Shown: positions 1-8,215 of the stretch, piece after piece
Layout of the letters: each line of letters starts with the position of its first letter
Numbering within the stretch: position 1 is the stretch's first letter
Assembly (NCBI GenBank): GCA_013214945.1
Contig: JABSRT010000001.1
Span: 1 to 64,000, forward strand
Reading direction: 5' to 3'
Origin: Gammaproteobacteria bacterium
GTDB lineage: Bacteria; Pseudomonadota; Gammaproteobacteria; Enterobacterales; Psychrobiaceae
Length of the DNA: 64,000 nt
Made by a program: the position numbers and the translations under genes
Notes under the pieces: generated by a model
Database searches by the model: none
Seen by the model: only the letters and a program-made list of their open reading frames with translations
What the model was told of the DNA's origin: nothing

Positions 1-369
1 GCACCAGTCAGGGTGAGGAGTATGCTGATGCCACTGCTGTTGAGTTTGGTAGAATATTTTTTTTATTGCTTCAGTGCCTAGTCTTTGTCTCGCTTGGACA
101 ACTGCGCTAGGCGCTACGAAAGGACGATTACCGGGTAATAAAATGTCCAGTTTATTGACAATATCGCGCATCGGCATATCACGAAAAATAGACATACCGA
201 TGATGCTCCAAACCATCATATCTAATGGTAAGCGACGCTTTCGTAACGTCGCTACGCCTGATTCGCTCAAGCACTTATCAATCAATTCAGGAGATAACAC
301 TTCAGATAATGAGGTAAAGCTGTCAGGAGAGAAGTTCGAAAGGCTATAAAAATCGTAACTCAGAGGCAT
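1..369 (-). CDS. IS4-family transposase, N-terminal 123 residues (partial)
   Basis: An open minus-strand frame from ATG at 369 continues past position 1 without a stop. The product starts MPLSYDFYSLSNFSPDSL and contains TLRKRRLPLDMMVW and LLPGNRPFVAPSAVVQARQR, which match the N-terminal domain of IS4 InsG-type transposases very closely. The DDE catalytic core would lie beyond the window. Such enzymes cut and paste the element by a hairpin-intermediate mechanism; that is family knowledge, not visible here. The plus-strand frame at 74-349 is an antisense shadow of this gene. Confidence 0.9.
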   Translation of the reverse strand, partial: MPLSYDFYSLSNFSPDSFTSLSEVLSPELIDKCLSESGVATLRKRRLPLDMMVWSIIGMSIFRDMPMRDIVNKLDILLPGNRPFVAPSAVVQARQRLGTEAIKKIFYQTQQQWHQHTPHPDWC

Positions 370-372
370 AAA

Positions 373-402
373 AAAATCCGATGATTGCAATCATCGGATT
401 TT
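373..402. terminator. Perfect 30-bp palindrome inside the IS end
   Basis: AAAATCCGATGATTG pairs perfectly with its reverse complement with no spacer, and the arms end in T runs in both directions. It lies just upstream of the transposase start and inside the IS terminus. It could act as a bidirectional terminator limiting read-in transcription of the transposase. That function is inferred. Confidence 0.55.
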
Positions 403-559
403 GATCTCATTTACAAAAAAAGCAAGAAATTTAGTCTTAACTGATCTGCATTACTAACTTAGTTGCCCTTTTTATTTTCTTGGTTATGCCAGCCGAATTA
501 TTAAATGCAATTTGTATAGCTATACTCGGTAATAAAGCGTTAACTTAATTTCTTAGTTA

Positions 560-640
560 TTGATTTGATAATGATTAAAATCCTTTCAATCATTATCAAA
601 TCAATATAAAATCAAACAAAAATGATAATGGTTCGTATTA
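560..640 (+). promoter_or_regulatory. Candidate Fur-type operator region upstream of the first PepSY module
   Basis: A perfect 17-bp inverted repeat (560-576 and 588-604, core GATAATGATT...AATCATTATC) surrounds an 11-bp spacer. A second motif, AATGATAATGGTTCG, lies at 621-635. Both resemble the GATAATGATAATCATTATC Fur consensus, although the spacing of the first is wider than one canonical box. The site directly precedes genes whose families are usually iron-regulated. No Shine-Dalgarno is evident between this motif and the ATG at 644. Confidence 0.6.
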
Positions 641-643
641 GCT

Positions 644-967
644 ATGATTCTGGCAGTTACCTTATTATGGCTCGGGTGCTTAATTGTATTTCTTGCCAGT
701 CCTCACCAAAAGTTTATCAAAAAACGTCTTTCTCAAATGGTCTGTTGGGCTATTTTCACCGTACTCGCGCTGGTTAGTTGGTTCTTATACTGTAATGTCT
801 TCGATGGCGTTATTGCGGGGCTGATGGTCTTAAGTTTTGTGATGATAATGTGGCCGACAATTGTTGTTGCGCACGCTCATTGTTCGCTAAAACTGCTGTC
901 ATTTACTTGCTGTGGGGCGGTGATCTTTTCTGTTATTGCGCAATTGGGAGCTGTTAATGTGGGCTAA
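644..967 (+). CDS. DUF3325-like small inner-membrane protein (iron module 1)
   Basis: The protein has 107 residues and three or four hydrophobic segments, beginning MILAVTLLWLGCLIVFLA followed by a short basic stretch HQKFIKKR. Size, topology and its place in front of DUF3649-like and PepSY genes match the DUF3325 family that accompanies siderophore-uptake PepSY proteins; the role is unknown. It overlaps the next gene by 11 bases, implying translational coupling. The start is uncertain because no ribosome-binding site is visible and the Fur-like motif lies immediately upstream. Confidence 0.65.
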   Translation: MILAVTLLWLGCLIVFLASPHQKFIKKRLSQMVCWAIFTVLALVSWFLYCNVFDGVIAGLMVLSFVMIMWPTIVVAHAHCSLKLLSFTCCGAVIFSVIAQLGAVNVG

Positions 968-1208
968 AACTAGCGCAGCCATCATTGGTGGTTGCTTGGT
1001 ATCAATTTCTATCATGCTCAATCTTAACTTCCTCTTGCCGCTGGCTGTTGATAGCCGTTTGTTGATTGGTTTGTTAGCCGCATTTCCGTTATGGGTTGCT
1101 ACCATGGTGTTGAGTTATGCCAGTCGCAGTGGTTGGCACGCATGGCAGCGTTGTGGCGGTATTTTATTATTATCGGTAGGCGTTAATGTCTATTTTGTGT
1201 TGGGTTAA
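957..1208 (+). CDS. DUF3649-like small membrane protein (iron module 1)
   Basis: The 83-residue product is MWAKTSAAIIGGCLVS... with three hydrophobic stretches and a conserved-looking RSGWHAWQR near the end. The ATG at 957 is chosen over an upstream alternative at 936 because GGGAG lies 8 bases before it. It fits the DUF3649 family, which is found in operons with PepSY-type siderophore reductases. The stop is only two bases from the start of the next gene, so all three genes form one operon. Confidence 0.65.
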   Translation: MWAKTSAAIIGGCLVSISIMLNLNFLLPLAVDSRLLIGLLAAFPLWVATMVLSYASRSGWHAWQRCGGILLLSVGVNVYFVLG

Positions 1209-1210
1209 TC

Positions 1211-2782
1211 ATGAATAAGAAATTTCTAAAACGCCAGACCGATGCCCATAGTTGGTTAGGGCTAATTATTTCAGGTTTATTGTTTGTGGTGTTTTTTGCT
1301 GGGGCAATCTCGCTATTTAGAACAGAATTAACTCAGTGGAGCATGCAACCTCATTTTGAGTTAAGCCAAGGCCAGCGATTGCCTTTGAGTCAGATTATGG
1401 CTATTGCGATTAAAGATCAGCCTTTTGAGCCGTCAGAGCACTTGACACTTAGGAGTCCTGAGCCTCATATGCCTTATTATCTGGCCTATGTTGATATCGA
1501 GCATCAGACTGGCGAAGCCGATATGGTGGCTTTTTATATTGATCCGGTGACCGGGCAAAAGGTGGCAAAAATTGGTGACTTCTTTTTCGCCGATTTTATC
1601 TATAAGTTGCATCTTGATTTAAATCTTCCCAATGGAGAATATGTGATTGGTTTGGTGACGTTAGGTTTTTTCTTTGCCTTAGTGTCAGGAATTTTGATCT
1701 ATGTTCGACAACTGCTGAGCAGTTTTTTTAAATACCGAACTGAGCAAGGAGCACGCAGTAGGTTGCTCGATCTGCATAATATGGTGGGGGTGATGAGCTT
1801 ACCGCTGACCTTAATGTATGCGATAACAGGTTTAATCTTTAACTTGGTTATTATCTATCAAATTGCGTTTGCGGTGGTGTTATATCAAGGAGATCAACAA
1901 TCCTTGTTAGACGATGCTGGTTATAAGGCGATTAGTCCAACCTGGCAAAGTGAGCCATGGCAGGCTCCGAGCATTGATGTCTTGCACCAGCAAGTGAGTG
2001 AAAAATATGGCGCTGAACCTTGGGTGGCTCGAATTCACAATTATGGCGACGCAAGCGCAGTCGTCCAGTTTATTGGCGCTACGCCACATAGCTTAACCGA
2101 TAAATATGATATTGCTTACCGACTACAAGATAACAGTATTTTGTATGTAAAAGATCAAGCAAACCCCAACACCTTAGTCACGGGTTTATACGTAATGTCG
2201 ACTTTACATTTTGGTAACTATGGCGGTTTTGATTTGCGCTTTATCTACTTTTTCTTAGCGCTAGGGGTGTGCGCCCTGATAGTGACTGGCAATTTGCTCT
2301 GGTTAGACAAACGTCGTCGTCAACGTGTTTACTCTGCGGCCAAGTTAACCGTGGCGACTAACCTTACTTTATGGAGTACTGGTGGTTTAGTCTTTGCCAC
2401 TGCTGTGGCTTTAGTGAGCGAGCGAATATTGCCGATAACGTTAATAAATCGAGCTGATTACATGGTTTATAGCTTTATTATCTCGTTGGTGCTCAGCGGC
2501 GGTTTGACCTTGATTAGCCAAAATAAAAGGCGTTGTCTGGCTTGGTTGTTACAAGGCGCTGCTGGATTATTACTGGCTGTGGTCGCGGTTGATTGGCTGA
2601 TGTTCTACGATCAGTTGGTGCAGTTATGGCGCCAAGGAATAACGACCGTTATCGCGATTGAAATTGGCTTGGTTGTGGTGGCGCTGGTACTGCTCGTTAG
2701 TGGCAAAAAATTGCGACTCACTGGTGAAAAAGTCACAGTGCAGCGCTCAACTGGCCTTGCACCGTCGGTAACCGTAAGTTAG
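1211..2782 (+). CDS. PepSY-TM protein, FoxB/PiuB-like putative ferric-siderophore reductase
   Basis: The 523-residue inner-membrane protein has an N-terminal helix after KRQTDAHSWLGLIISGLLF, a large periplasmic PepSY-like portion (about 35-150), helices around 150-215 containing LHNMVGVMSLPLTLMYAITG, a second periplasmic part, and four C-terminal helices. Conserved helix-associated histidines (HSWLG, LHLDLNL, LHNMVG, LHFGNYGG) match PepSY-TM proteins such as FoxB, where haem-binding histidines support reduction of ferric siderophores. That activity is inferred. It is the last gene of iron module 1. Confidence 0.8.
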   Translation: MNKKFLKRQTDAHSWLGLIISGLLFVVFFAGAISLFRTELTQWSMQPHFELSQGQRLPLSQIMAIAIKDQPFEPSEHLTLRSPEPHMPYYLAYVDIEHQTGEADMVAFYIDPVTGQKVAKIGDFFFADFIYKLHLDLNLPNGEYVIGLVTLGFFFALVSGILIYVRQLLSSFFKYRTEQGARSRLLDLHNMVGVMSLPLTLMYAITGLIFNLVIIYQIAFAVVLYQGDQQSLLDDAGYKAISPTWQSEPWQAPSIDVLHQQVSEKYGAEPWVARIHNYGDASAVVQFIGATPHSLTDKYDIAYRLQDNSILYVKDQANPNTLVTGLYVMSTLHFGNYGGFDLRFIYFFLALGVCALIVTGNLLWLDKRRRQRVYSAAKLTVATNLTLWSTGGLVFATAVALVSERILPITLINRADYMVYSFIISLVLSGGLTLISQNKRRCLAWLLQGAAGLLLAVVAVDWLMFYDQLVQLWRQGITTVIAIEIGLVVVALVLLVSGKKLRLTGEKVTVQRSTGLAPSVTVS

Positions 2783-2855
2783 TTAGTCATTACTGATGGC
2801 TTAGTCAATAAAGTAATAGTTTAATCAATTAAGTTAGAGTGACCGGCAGCGTACT

Positions 2856-2880
2856 CATGGTTATACGGCGTATAACCATG
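2856..2880. other. Perfect 11-bp inverted repeat in a 324-bp intergenic gap
   Basis: CATGGTTATAC, a GGC loop, then GTATAACCATG. No T tract follows on either side, so this is not a standard intrinsic terminator; it may be an operator or an mRNA-stabilising hairpin. The remainder of 2783-3106 is AT-rich with no gene seen. Confidence 0.5.
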
Positions 2881-3106
2881 CCAATATTGACCAAATCATT
2901 ACTAACAGGCCTACCTTTAGCCGCTTCATTTAGTTAATTTATCTTAAAATATCGATTAACAGGCAACTTTACTATCTGATTGCCACTTAATAGTTGGTTG
3001 ATATTTGAGCGTAAAAATCAACAATTATTACGGCCTTCAGGTATTAAATCAATATTAAATACCTTATAATTTCACTAATTGAATTTTACTTGAGATAGAT
3101 CAAATT

Positions 3107-3313
3107 ATGAGTGAACGTACAAAGGAAAATAAAAAGCTAGAACTAATGATGGCTCCGATCCTAGTATTTGTGGTTGCAATGTTAGGGGTTCCTTTTGCTA
3201 TTTCGGTGTTTAGAGATTCTTCTGCTGTGGCCTTTTTAATTCAAGTAGTGCCGTTTGCACTGATTGCAACGGCTGTTGGCACCATTATGTGGGCGAGCAA
3301 AGTAGATAAATAA
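3107..3313 (+). CDS. Small two-helix membrane protein, function unknown
   Basis: The 68-residue product begins MSERTKENKKLELMMAPIL. It has a charged N-terminus and two hydrophobic helices (about 16-34 and 43-62), and ends WASKVDK. Support is modest: a plausible composition, an ATG after an A/G-rich leader (TGAGATAGATCAAATT), and a strong terminator 28 bases after the stop. I do not recognise the family. It is transcribed alone. Confidence 0.6.
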   Translation: MSERTKENKKLELMMAPILVFVVAMLGVPFAISVFRDSSAVAFLIQVVPFALIATAVGTIMWASKVDK

Positions 3314-3340
3314 TTCGGGTTTACCCTCACGAATTCGTAA

Positions 3341-3367
3341 AGGGCTGCATGATGCAGCCCTTTTTTA
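3341..3367. terminator. Intrinsic terminator
   Basis: AGGGCTGCA pairs with TGCAGCCCT around a TGA loop, followed by a T6 run on the plus strand. It ends the small membrane-protein transcript. On the other strand it lies after the stop of the MFS-PlsC gene. Confidence 0.9.
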
Positions 3368-3392
3368 TTATCTGATGCTTATTAGCTGATTT

Positions 3393-5276
3393 TTATCCGG
3401 TAGCGTTGTCGATCATTTCTGCCACACTGTTTTGCAATACTGCTGCTGTAGCCGCCTGAGCTGGCACGGCTTGCTCTGCAGTTAAATGTACCCGCGACCA
3501 GAAACGGCGGGGTTTGGTTGTAAAAGCAAAACCATCTTTATGACTAAAGAATGAGCCCCAAAGTCCGGTTAGCGCCATCGGAATGACCGGGACCGGATCG
3601 GTTGCTAATATTTTTTCAATGCCCGTTTTAAAAGGATTAAGCTCGCCAGTTCTGGTCAGTTTACCCTCTGGAAATATACACACTAATTCGCCATTTTTTA
3701 GCTCAGCACTAATTTGTTCAAATGCACGGGCAAAGGTTTGTGGATCTTTGGCTTGGGCGCAAATGGGAATAGATTTAGCCCATTTAAAAACATATTTCAT
3801 CAGCGGCATATTGGCGATATCTCGGTCCATCACAAAGCGGATAGGGCGACGACAAGCGCCAGCTATTAATAACGCATCAACGTAACTGACATGGTTACAC
3901 ACTAATACTGCCGCGCCTGTTTCTGGAATGTTTGCTAAGCCTCGATGCTTTACCCGATACATAGTATGACTGATTATCCAAATGATAAACCGCAATGCAA
4001 ATTCGGTCACTTGATAATAGATATACCCGGCGACCGCAATATTGACTAACGCTAAAACCAGAAAGTATTGGGCAATACTCAATTCGAAGATACTGAGCAA
4101 CACAATGGCGGTAATAGCACTGATAACCATAAATAATGCGTTAAGCACGTTATTGGCCGCAATAATTTGCGCGCGACACTTGTCATCACCCCGGGTTTGA
4201 ATAATTGAATTTAGCGGCACTACATAAATACCGCTCGACAGCGCTAGCAGCAGTAAATCAGCCATTAAGCGATAGTTAGCACCATGACTTAAAAAAGCCC
4301 ATGCCGTCATATTGTCAGTGACAACCAGTGACTGGCTGGCAAAGTATAAGTCGATACCAAAGACACTGATCCCAATTGAACCAAGGGGAATAATGCCCAG
4401 CTCAATCGTGCGCCCAGATAACCGTTCACATAATAATGAACCAAGGCCAACGCCAAATGAAAATACGGTCAACAGTAAAGTAACGAGTTGGGTATTGCCA
4501 CCGAGATTTTGCTTCACAAAAGTCGGAAACTGGGTCAAGTAGCCGGCGCCTAAAAACCAAAACCAACTAATGGCTAAAATTGACAAGTACAGCGAGCGTT
4601 GTTGTTTAATGCTAGTAACGGTTTTTTTAATGCTAGATATCGGGTTCCAGTTAATAACTAACGTCGGATCGTTTGCTGGCGCATGTGGTATCGAGCGGCT
4701 GGCCCAGTAACCTAACAAAGAAAAAGCAATCACTAAATTTGCAACAATTAACAGCGCATTGTCAAATTCAAACATCAGCCCTGCGACAATGGTGCCCGCT
4801 AAAATGGCAATAAAGGTGCCCATTTCAATTAAACCATTGCCACCGACTAACTCTGCGCGGTTCAAGTGCTGGGGCAATAATGAGAATTTTACCGGCCCAA
4901 AAAAAGCCGACTGAGTGCCCATTAAAAACAATATCGCTAATAATAAGTAGGTTTGTCCTAACATCAGTGCCGCTGCACCAGCGATCATAATGACGATTTC
5001 AGCCAGTTTTATCACCCGTATTAGCCGTGATTTTTCAAACTTATCGGCTAATTGACCGCCAATGGCTGAAAAAAGGAAAAAGGGCAAAATAAACAAACCG
5101 GCGGCAATGTTCGTTAGCAGTGTCGATTGCTGTTGACTTTGCACTCCAATAAACGTGATAAACAGCAACAGGGTGTTTTTAAACAAATTGTCGTTAAATG
5201 CACCTAACGCCTGAGTGACAAAATAGGGTAAAAATCGTCGCTGTTTAAACAGGGTAAATTGACTTTGATCAGACAT
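3393..5276 (-). CDS. MFS transporter fused to a PlsC-type acyltransferase (LplT-Aas-like lysophospholipid recycling)
   Basis: The 627-residue protein has about twelve membrane helices over residues 1-410 (start FVTQALGAFNDNLFKNTLL, typical of the LplT branch of MFS). A C-terminal cytoplasmic PlsC domain (about 430-610) carries the catalytic NHVSYVD (HX4D) and the FPEGKLTR motif. In E. coli, LplT flips lysophospholipids and Aas re-acylates them; here flippase and acyltransferase are one chain without the AMP-binding acyl-ACP synthetase part. Substrate is inferred. A TetR-family gene lies 26 bases upstream in the same direction. Confidence 0.85.
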   Translation of the reverse strand: MSDQSQFTLFKQRRFLPYFVTQALGAFNDNLFKNTLLLFITFIGVQSQQQSTLLTNIAAGLFILPFFLFSAIGGQLADKFEKSRLIRVIKLAEIVIMIAGAAALMLGQTYLLLAILFLMGTQSAFFGPVKFSLLPQHLNRAELVGGNGLIEMGTFIAILAGTIVAGLMFEFDNALLIVANLVIAFSLLGYWASRSIPHAPANDPTLVINWNPISSIKKTVTSIKQQRSLYLSILAISWFWFLGAGYLTQFPTFVKQNLGGNTQLVTLLLTVFSFGVGLGSLLCERLSGRTIELGIIPLGSIGISVFGIDLYFASQSLVVTDNMTAWAFLSHGANYRLMADLLLLALSSGIYVVPLNSIIQTRGDDKCRAQIIAANNVLNALFMVISAITAIVLLSIFELSIAQYFLVLALVNIAVAGYIYYQVTEFALRFIIWIISHTMYRVKHRGLANIPETGAAVLVCNHVSYVDALLIAGACRRPIRFVMDRDIANMPLMKYVFKWAKSIPICAQAKDPQTFARAFEQISAELKNGELVCIFPEGKLTRTGELNPFKTGIEKILATDPVPVIPMALTGLWGSFFSHKDGFAFTTKPRRFWSRVHLTAEQAVPAQAATAAVLQNSVAEMIDNATG

Positions 5277-5302
5277 ATATTATTCCTTTGTCAGTTAATT
5301 TT

Positions 5303-5941
5303 TTAACGATGGGCCAAACGAGTTTGGCTGACCCAATTAGTCAGGTAATTGGTGACCAGCGAATCAATTAAATCTTCACTGGTAATGGTTACAGGAGTAA
5401 ACAATTTATCTTCGATGCTCATAACGCAAATGCCGTGCACACTGGCCCAAAGGGTGCGACTGGCCACTGTTATTTCGATTGAACTCGCTTGTGGTGCCAG
5501 TTGCGCTAATAAGGGCTCTAGCAATTGGAACAGTTCGGTTATCTGTTGTTGATGCGATGCTGGCATCTGTTGGTCAGGGTCTAAGCGATGCTCAAACACT
5601 TGCTGCCATTGATAGGGAGTTTGCTGGGCATAGTGTAAATAGCATTTGGCGATCGCCACAATATGACTACTAGCCGTGGGCTGTTTAGTGTCTAGCGGGG
5701 CATTCGTTAACGCTGCGCTAAGTTGCTGCCCAATTTGGCTTAAGGTAAAACCGCTCACTTGCAGTAGTAAGTTGTTATAGCTATTAAATAGATTAATTAG
5801 TGTGCCTGGCGAATAGCCGATTGTTTTTGCCAGCGCCCGCAAACTTAATTGATTAATCGGTTGCTGGGCCATAAATTGGATCACTGCGTCAATCGTCAGT
5901 TGTTTAAGTTGCTCTGGACTATGATCTGTACGTCGTGCCAT
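5303..5941 (-). CDS. TetR/AcrR-family transcriptional regulator
   Basis: The product has 212 residues. The N-terminal helix-turn-helix (about 10-55) reads LSLRALAKTIGYSPGTLINLFNSYNNLLLQ, the classic TetR pattern. The remaining region is an all-helical ligand domain, probably of the WHG/TetR_C type, with no motif that fixes the ligand. It is in an operon with the MFS-PlsC gene, so it probably senses a fatty-acid or lipid-related signal and represses both; that is inferred from context. A palindrome about 70 bases upstream is a candidate operator. Confidence 0.85.
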   Translation of the reverse strand: MARRTDHSPEQLKQLTIDAVIQFMAQQPINQLSLRALAKTIGYSPGTLINLFNSYNNLLLQVSGFTLSQIGQQLSAALTNAPLDTKQPTASSHIVAIAKCYLHYAQQTPYQWQQVFEHRLDPDQQMPASHQQQITELFQLLEPLLAQLAPQASSIEITVASRTLWASVHGICVMSIEDKLFTPVTITSEDLIDSLVTNYLTNWVSQTRLAHR

Positions 5942-6011
5942 TGGCTATTCCTTATCAAATTCATCACTACACTGATTAATTAAACAGCGTTCAAAATACT
6001 ATGACATAGTT

Positions 6012-6028
6012 CTGAACAATGTTCAAAA
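6012..6028. promoter_or_regulatory. Candidate TetR operator
   Basis: GAACAATGTTC (6014-6024) is a perfect palindrome around a central base, with a further GTTCAAAATA half-like copy near 5988. Position upstream of the TetR gene and symmetry fit a dimer-bound auto-regulatory site. No footprint evidence can be drawn from sequence alone. Confidence 0.5.
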
Positions 6029-6183
6029 TTATTTTTGGTTATTTACACAGCAGGTTATGCGAAAGAGTAGGATATTGCAGTGGTGGCTTTAACTAAAGTA
6101 ATACTCAATACGGCTGCAATGGTAATTGGACGATTACTAAAATAAGGCAAGCAAGGGAAGTAAAGGGAGGGGAAGTAAAGCAA

Positions 6184-6225
6184 GCGAGCAAGCAAGCTGG
6201 TTTGATTGTTAACCGGCTTGCTCGC
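6184..6225 (-). terminator. GC-rich hairpin downstream of iron module 2
   Basis: GCGAGCAAGC...TGG pairs imperfectly with CCGGCTTGCTCGC over a 12-base loop. It lies about 65 bases after the stop of the minus-strand PepSY gene, followed on that strand by TTGCTTTACTT. It is a plausible but weak terminator. Confidence 0.4.
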
Positions 6226-6243
6226 CATATTGGCAATAAATTT

Positions 6244-6283
6244 CAGTGCCCAGTGCCCAGTGCCCAGTGCCCAGTGCCCAGTG
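6244..6283. repeat. 7-bp tandem repeat, CAGTGCC x5 plus CAGTG
   Basis: Five exact heptamers and a five-base partial unit lie 8 bases after the stop codon of the minus-strand PepSY gene, in its 3' untranslated region. Copy number is likely to vary by slippage. A minus-strand frame reading through it (GHWALGT repeats) is not considered a gene. Confidence 0.95.
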
Positions 6284-6290
6284 ATTAGTA

Positions 6291-7907
6291 TTAAGTGCTA
6301 AGTGCAGCTTGAGCGGTAATTTCGTCATTTCGCGCCGCTGGGATATGCCATAAACTATTGGCTGGGCCAGTCGTTGCCCTAAGCTTAGTGCGTCGCGCGA
6401 GCATATAAAACGCAATTGCAAAAAGACCAGCAACCAATTCAACCGACATTGCGGCTGTGTTATGCCACGGCCATAACCCCAGGTCCGGCCATAGCATTGC
6501 AATTAGGGATGTCGTAGGAATAAGCAGACAGCTTAATGCCAGCAACTGCAGACAATGAATAGCGGCGACAGCTGCGCCACGTGTAAACGCATAAGCGATA
6601 ACGGCAAAGAAGGTTAAGTAATAGAGCCCCATGTAATAGTTATTAACATTGACCGACCATAAATTTAGCCACTTGGTAGCCATGATGCAAACTGCTAGGC
6701 CCGCCATACTGCCAAGACAGACACCAACGGTTAACGCCGCCATTATTTTGGTTGATTTTGCTTGTTCGGTTGTTTGTTTCTTGCGGCGTTTTTCTAGCCA
6801 CAATAAATTACCGCTATAAAATAAAAACGCACCACCAAGTCCCATTATAAAATACAGCCAGCGGCCTAAGTCGCCGCCATAACTGCCAAAGTGAATGGCG
6901 AAAATGGTATTGACCATTCGGCCCCAAATACCTTCATCGCCTTGGGGATAGCTGCTGTTAATAATCTCTAAAGTAAATGGATCCATCCATAATGAGTCGG
7001 TGCTAGGTCCGCGCATCATTGCTTGGTCATTTAACATGTTAAATGATGCCATAGCTTGGCGGGTATCTATGTTGGTGAAATGTACGCTAGTTACGGTAAA
7101 ACCAGGGGCAAAATCGAGTGCTTTTTGAATCTGTTGCGCCACAGGCGGCAATTCTGATAATTGATAAACCACTGCTGCCTGATGACGTTCAAACATCGGT
7201 TGCTCACCATAAACTACGCTCAAACCGCCATAGAGAAAATCATGAAAGGCAAAGACGACGACAGTAAAAGATATCACTACATGATAGGGCAAGCTCGTGA
7301 GCCCGACCAAATTATGAGAGTCTAACCAGAATCGACCTGGGCCTTTTTTGTCACGCAGCGCAAAGAATGTTTTGGTCAAAGTAGGTAGCAAGAAGATAAC
7401 CCCCGATACCAGCGCTAAAAAATAAGCGATGCCAGCAATGCCCAAGATATAAATGCCCGCGTGATCATGGCCAATTTCACCAATTATGCCAGCGGTACGA
7501 TGTAAAAAATCAATTAAACTGGTTAGCTCATTAACAGCAGATAACTCGCTCACCAAGTTGCCTTGTTGATCTAGCGTGCCTTGCCTTAGTTGATCGTCAA
7601 GTCGCAGTCCACGCGATTTACCTTGTTCAAACCAAGTGATCGGAGATTGTTGGTCAGTCAAATTAATTGTAAATTCTTGATGGGCTTGCGGGGACTGTGC
7701 CAAGGTTTGTTTAATTAAGCTGTCAAATTGCTCGAGTTTAATTTGGGCTAAGTGATGCGCCGGCGGGGTTGCCCATTGACGAATTTCAGATTGAAACATC
7801 GTTAACGCACCGGCAAAAAAACCAATAAATAAGAGTAAACCAGCCGTAATTCCTGTCCATGTATGTAGTGTTTGATAGGTACGTAGGATATCGCCACGAA
7901 TTTTCAT
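6291..7907 (-). CDS. PepSY-TM protein, putative ferric-siderophore reductase (iron module 2)
   Basis: The 538-residue product starts MKIRGDILRTYQTLHTWTG. The ATG at 7907 is preferred to 7943 because AAGGAG lies just before it and because it overlaps the upstream stop as ATGA. The architecture matches the plus-strand paralogue at 1211-2782: N-terminal helix, periplasmic PepSY portion, SHNLVGLTSLPYHVVISFTVV helix, IHFGSYGGDLG, and a C-terminal helical bundle. Conserved histidines in the helices fit haem-dependent siderophore reductases such as FoxB. It is the third gene of an operon divergent from a TonB-dependent receptor. Confidence 0.8.
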   Translation of the reverse strand: MKIRGDILRTYQTLHTWTGITAGLLLFIGFFAGALTMFQSEIRQWATPPAHHLAQIKLEQFDSLIKQTLAQSPQAHQEFTINLTDQQSPITWFEQGKSRGLRLDDQLRQGTLDQQGNLVSELSAVNELTSLIDFLHRTAGIIGEIGHDHAGIYILGIAGIAYFLALVSGVIFLLPTLTKTFFALRDKKGPGRFWLDSHNLVGLTSLPYHVVISFTVVVFAFHDFLYGGLSVVYGEQPMFERHQAAVVYQLSELPPVAQQIQKALDFAPGFTVTSVHFTNIDTRQAMASFNMLNDQAMMRGPSTDSLWMDPFTLEIINSSYPQGDEGIWGRMVNTIFAIHFGSYGGDLGRWLYFIMGLGGAFLFYSGNLLWLEKRRKKQTTEQAKSTKIMAALTVGVCLGSMAGLAVCIMATKWLNLWSVNVNNYYMGLYYLTFFAVIAYAFTRGAAVAAIHCLQLLALSCLLIPTTSLIAMLWPDLGLWPWHNTAAMSVELVAGLFAIAFYMLARRTKLRATTGPANSLWHIPAARNDEITAQAALST

Positions 7908-8215
7908 CCTAAGCTCCTTAATAGGGTGAAAATTGAGTAACACAGCACATTGGCGCCGCCTAAATAGATCAAAGCACTACGGCCAGTTTTAAACAAATAC
8001 ACTAGGCTGAAAATAGTTAACCACAGTGGCGTAATTAGCCACATATTAAACTGAACTTTGATTGGTGCGTCGATACCGCCGGGGCCGTACCATGCAAAAG
8101 TCGCGACTAATCCGTAGGCTAATAGCAGCCCAAGCAATGCACCAATAGCCGTTTTACTCCACCAATGAGCTTGGATTTTGTCTACTTGATTACGACGCAT
8201 TGGCGGCATACCCAC
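7904..8215 (-). CDS. DUF3649-like small membrane protein (iron module 2)
   Basis: The product is about 100 residues with three hydrophobic helices starting WWSKTAIGALLGLLLAYGLVATFAW, corresponding to the 957-1208 protein of module 1. The coordinate 8215 is a GTG; ATG codons at 8209 and 8200 are equally possible and none has a strong ribosome-binding site, probably because translation is coupled to the upstream gene, which it overlaps. Its TGA overlaps the next ATG. The function is unknown beyond association with siderophore reductases. Confidence 0.6.
   Translation of the reverse strand: MGMPPMRRNQVDKIQAHWWSKTAIGALLGLLLAYGLVATFAWYGPGGIDAPIKVQFNMWLITPLWLTIFSLVYLFKTGRSALIYLGGANVLCYSIFTLLRSLG

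Larger units (their letters stand above)
1..453 (-). mobile_element. IS4-family insertion sequence, transposase-proximal end (cut by window edge)
   Basis: The element runs off the left edge. Its right boundary is placed at 453 because the reverse strand from there begins TAATGCAGATCAGTTAAG, which closely resembles the terminal inverted repeat I recall for IS4 itself. Inside lie the 5' end of an IS4-type transposase (1-369, minus) and a perfect palindrome between gene and terminus. The other end and the target duplication are outside the window, so completeness cannot be judged. Confidence 0.8.

Noticed and set aside
74-349. Plus-strand 91-codon gene at the left edge
   Set aside because: It is antisense to the IS4 transposase, whose minus-strand translation matches the family closely.
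2856-2880. Intrinsic terminator for iron module 1
   Set aside because: The stem is perfect, but no T tract follows on either strand and it lies 74 bases after the stop.
6209-6502. A small protein encoded across the CAGTGCC repeat (GHWALGT units)
   Set aside because: The frame is an artefact of the 7-bp array and overlaps the end of the PepSY gene on the same strand; no ribosome-binding site or family match.
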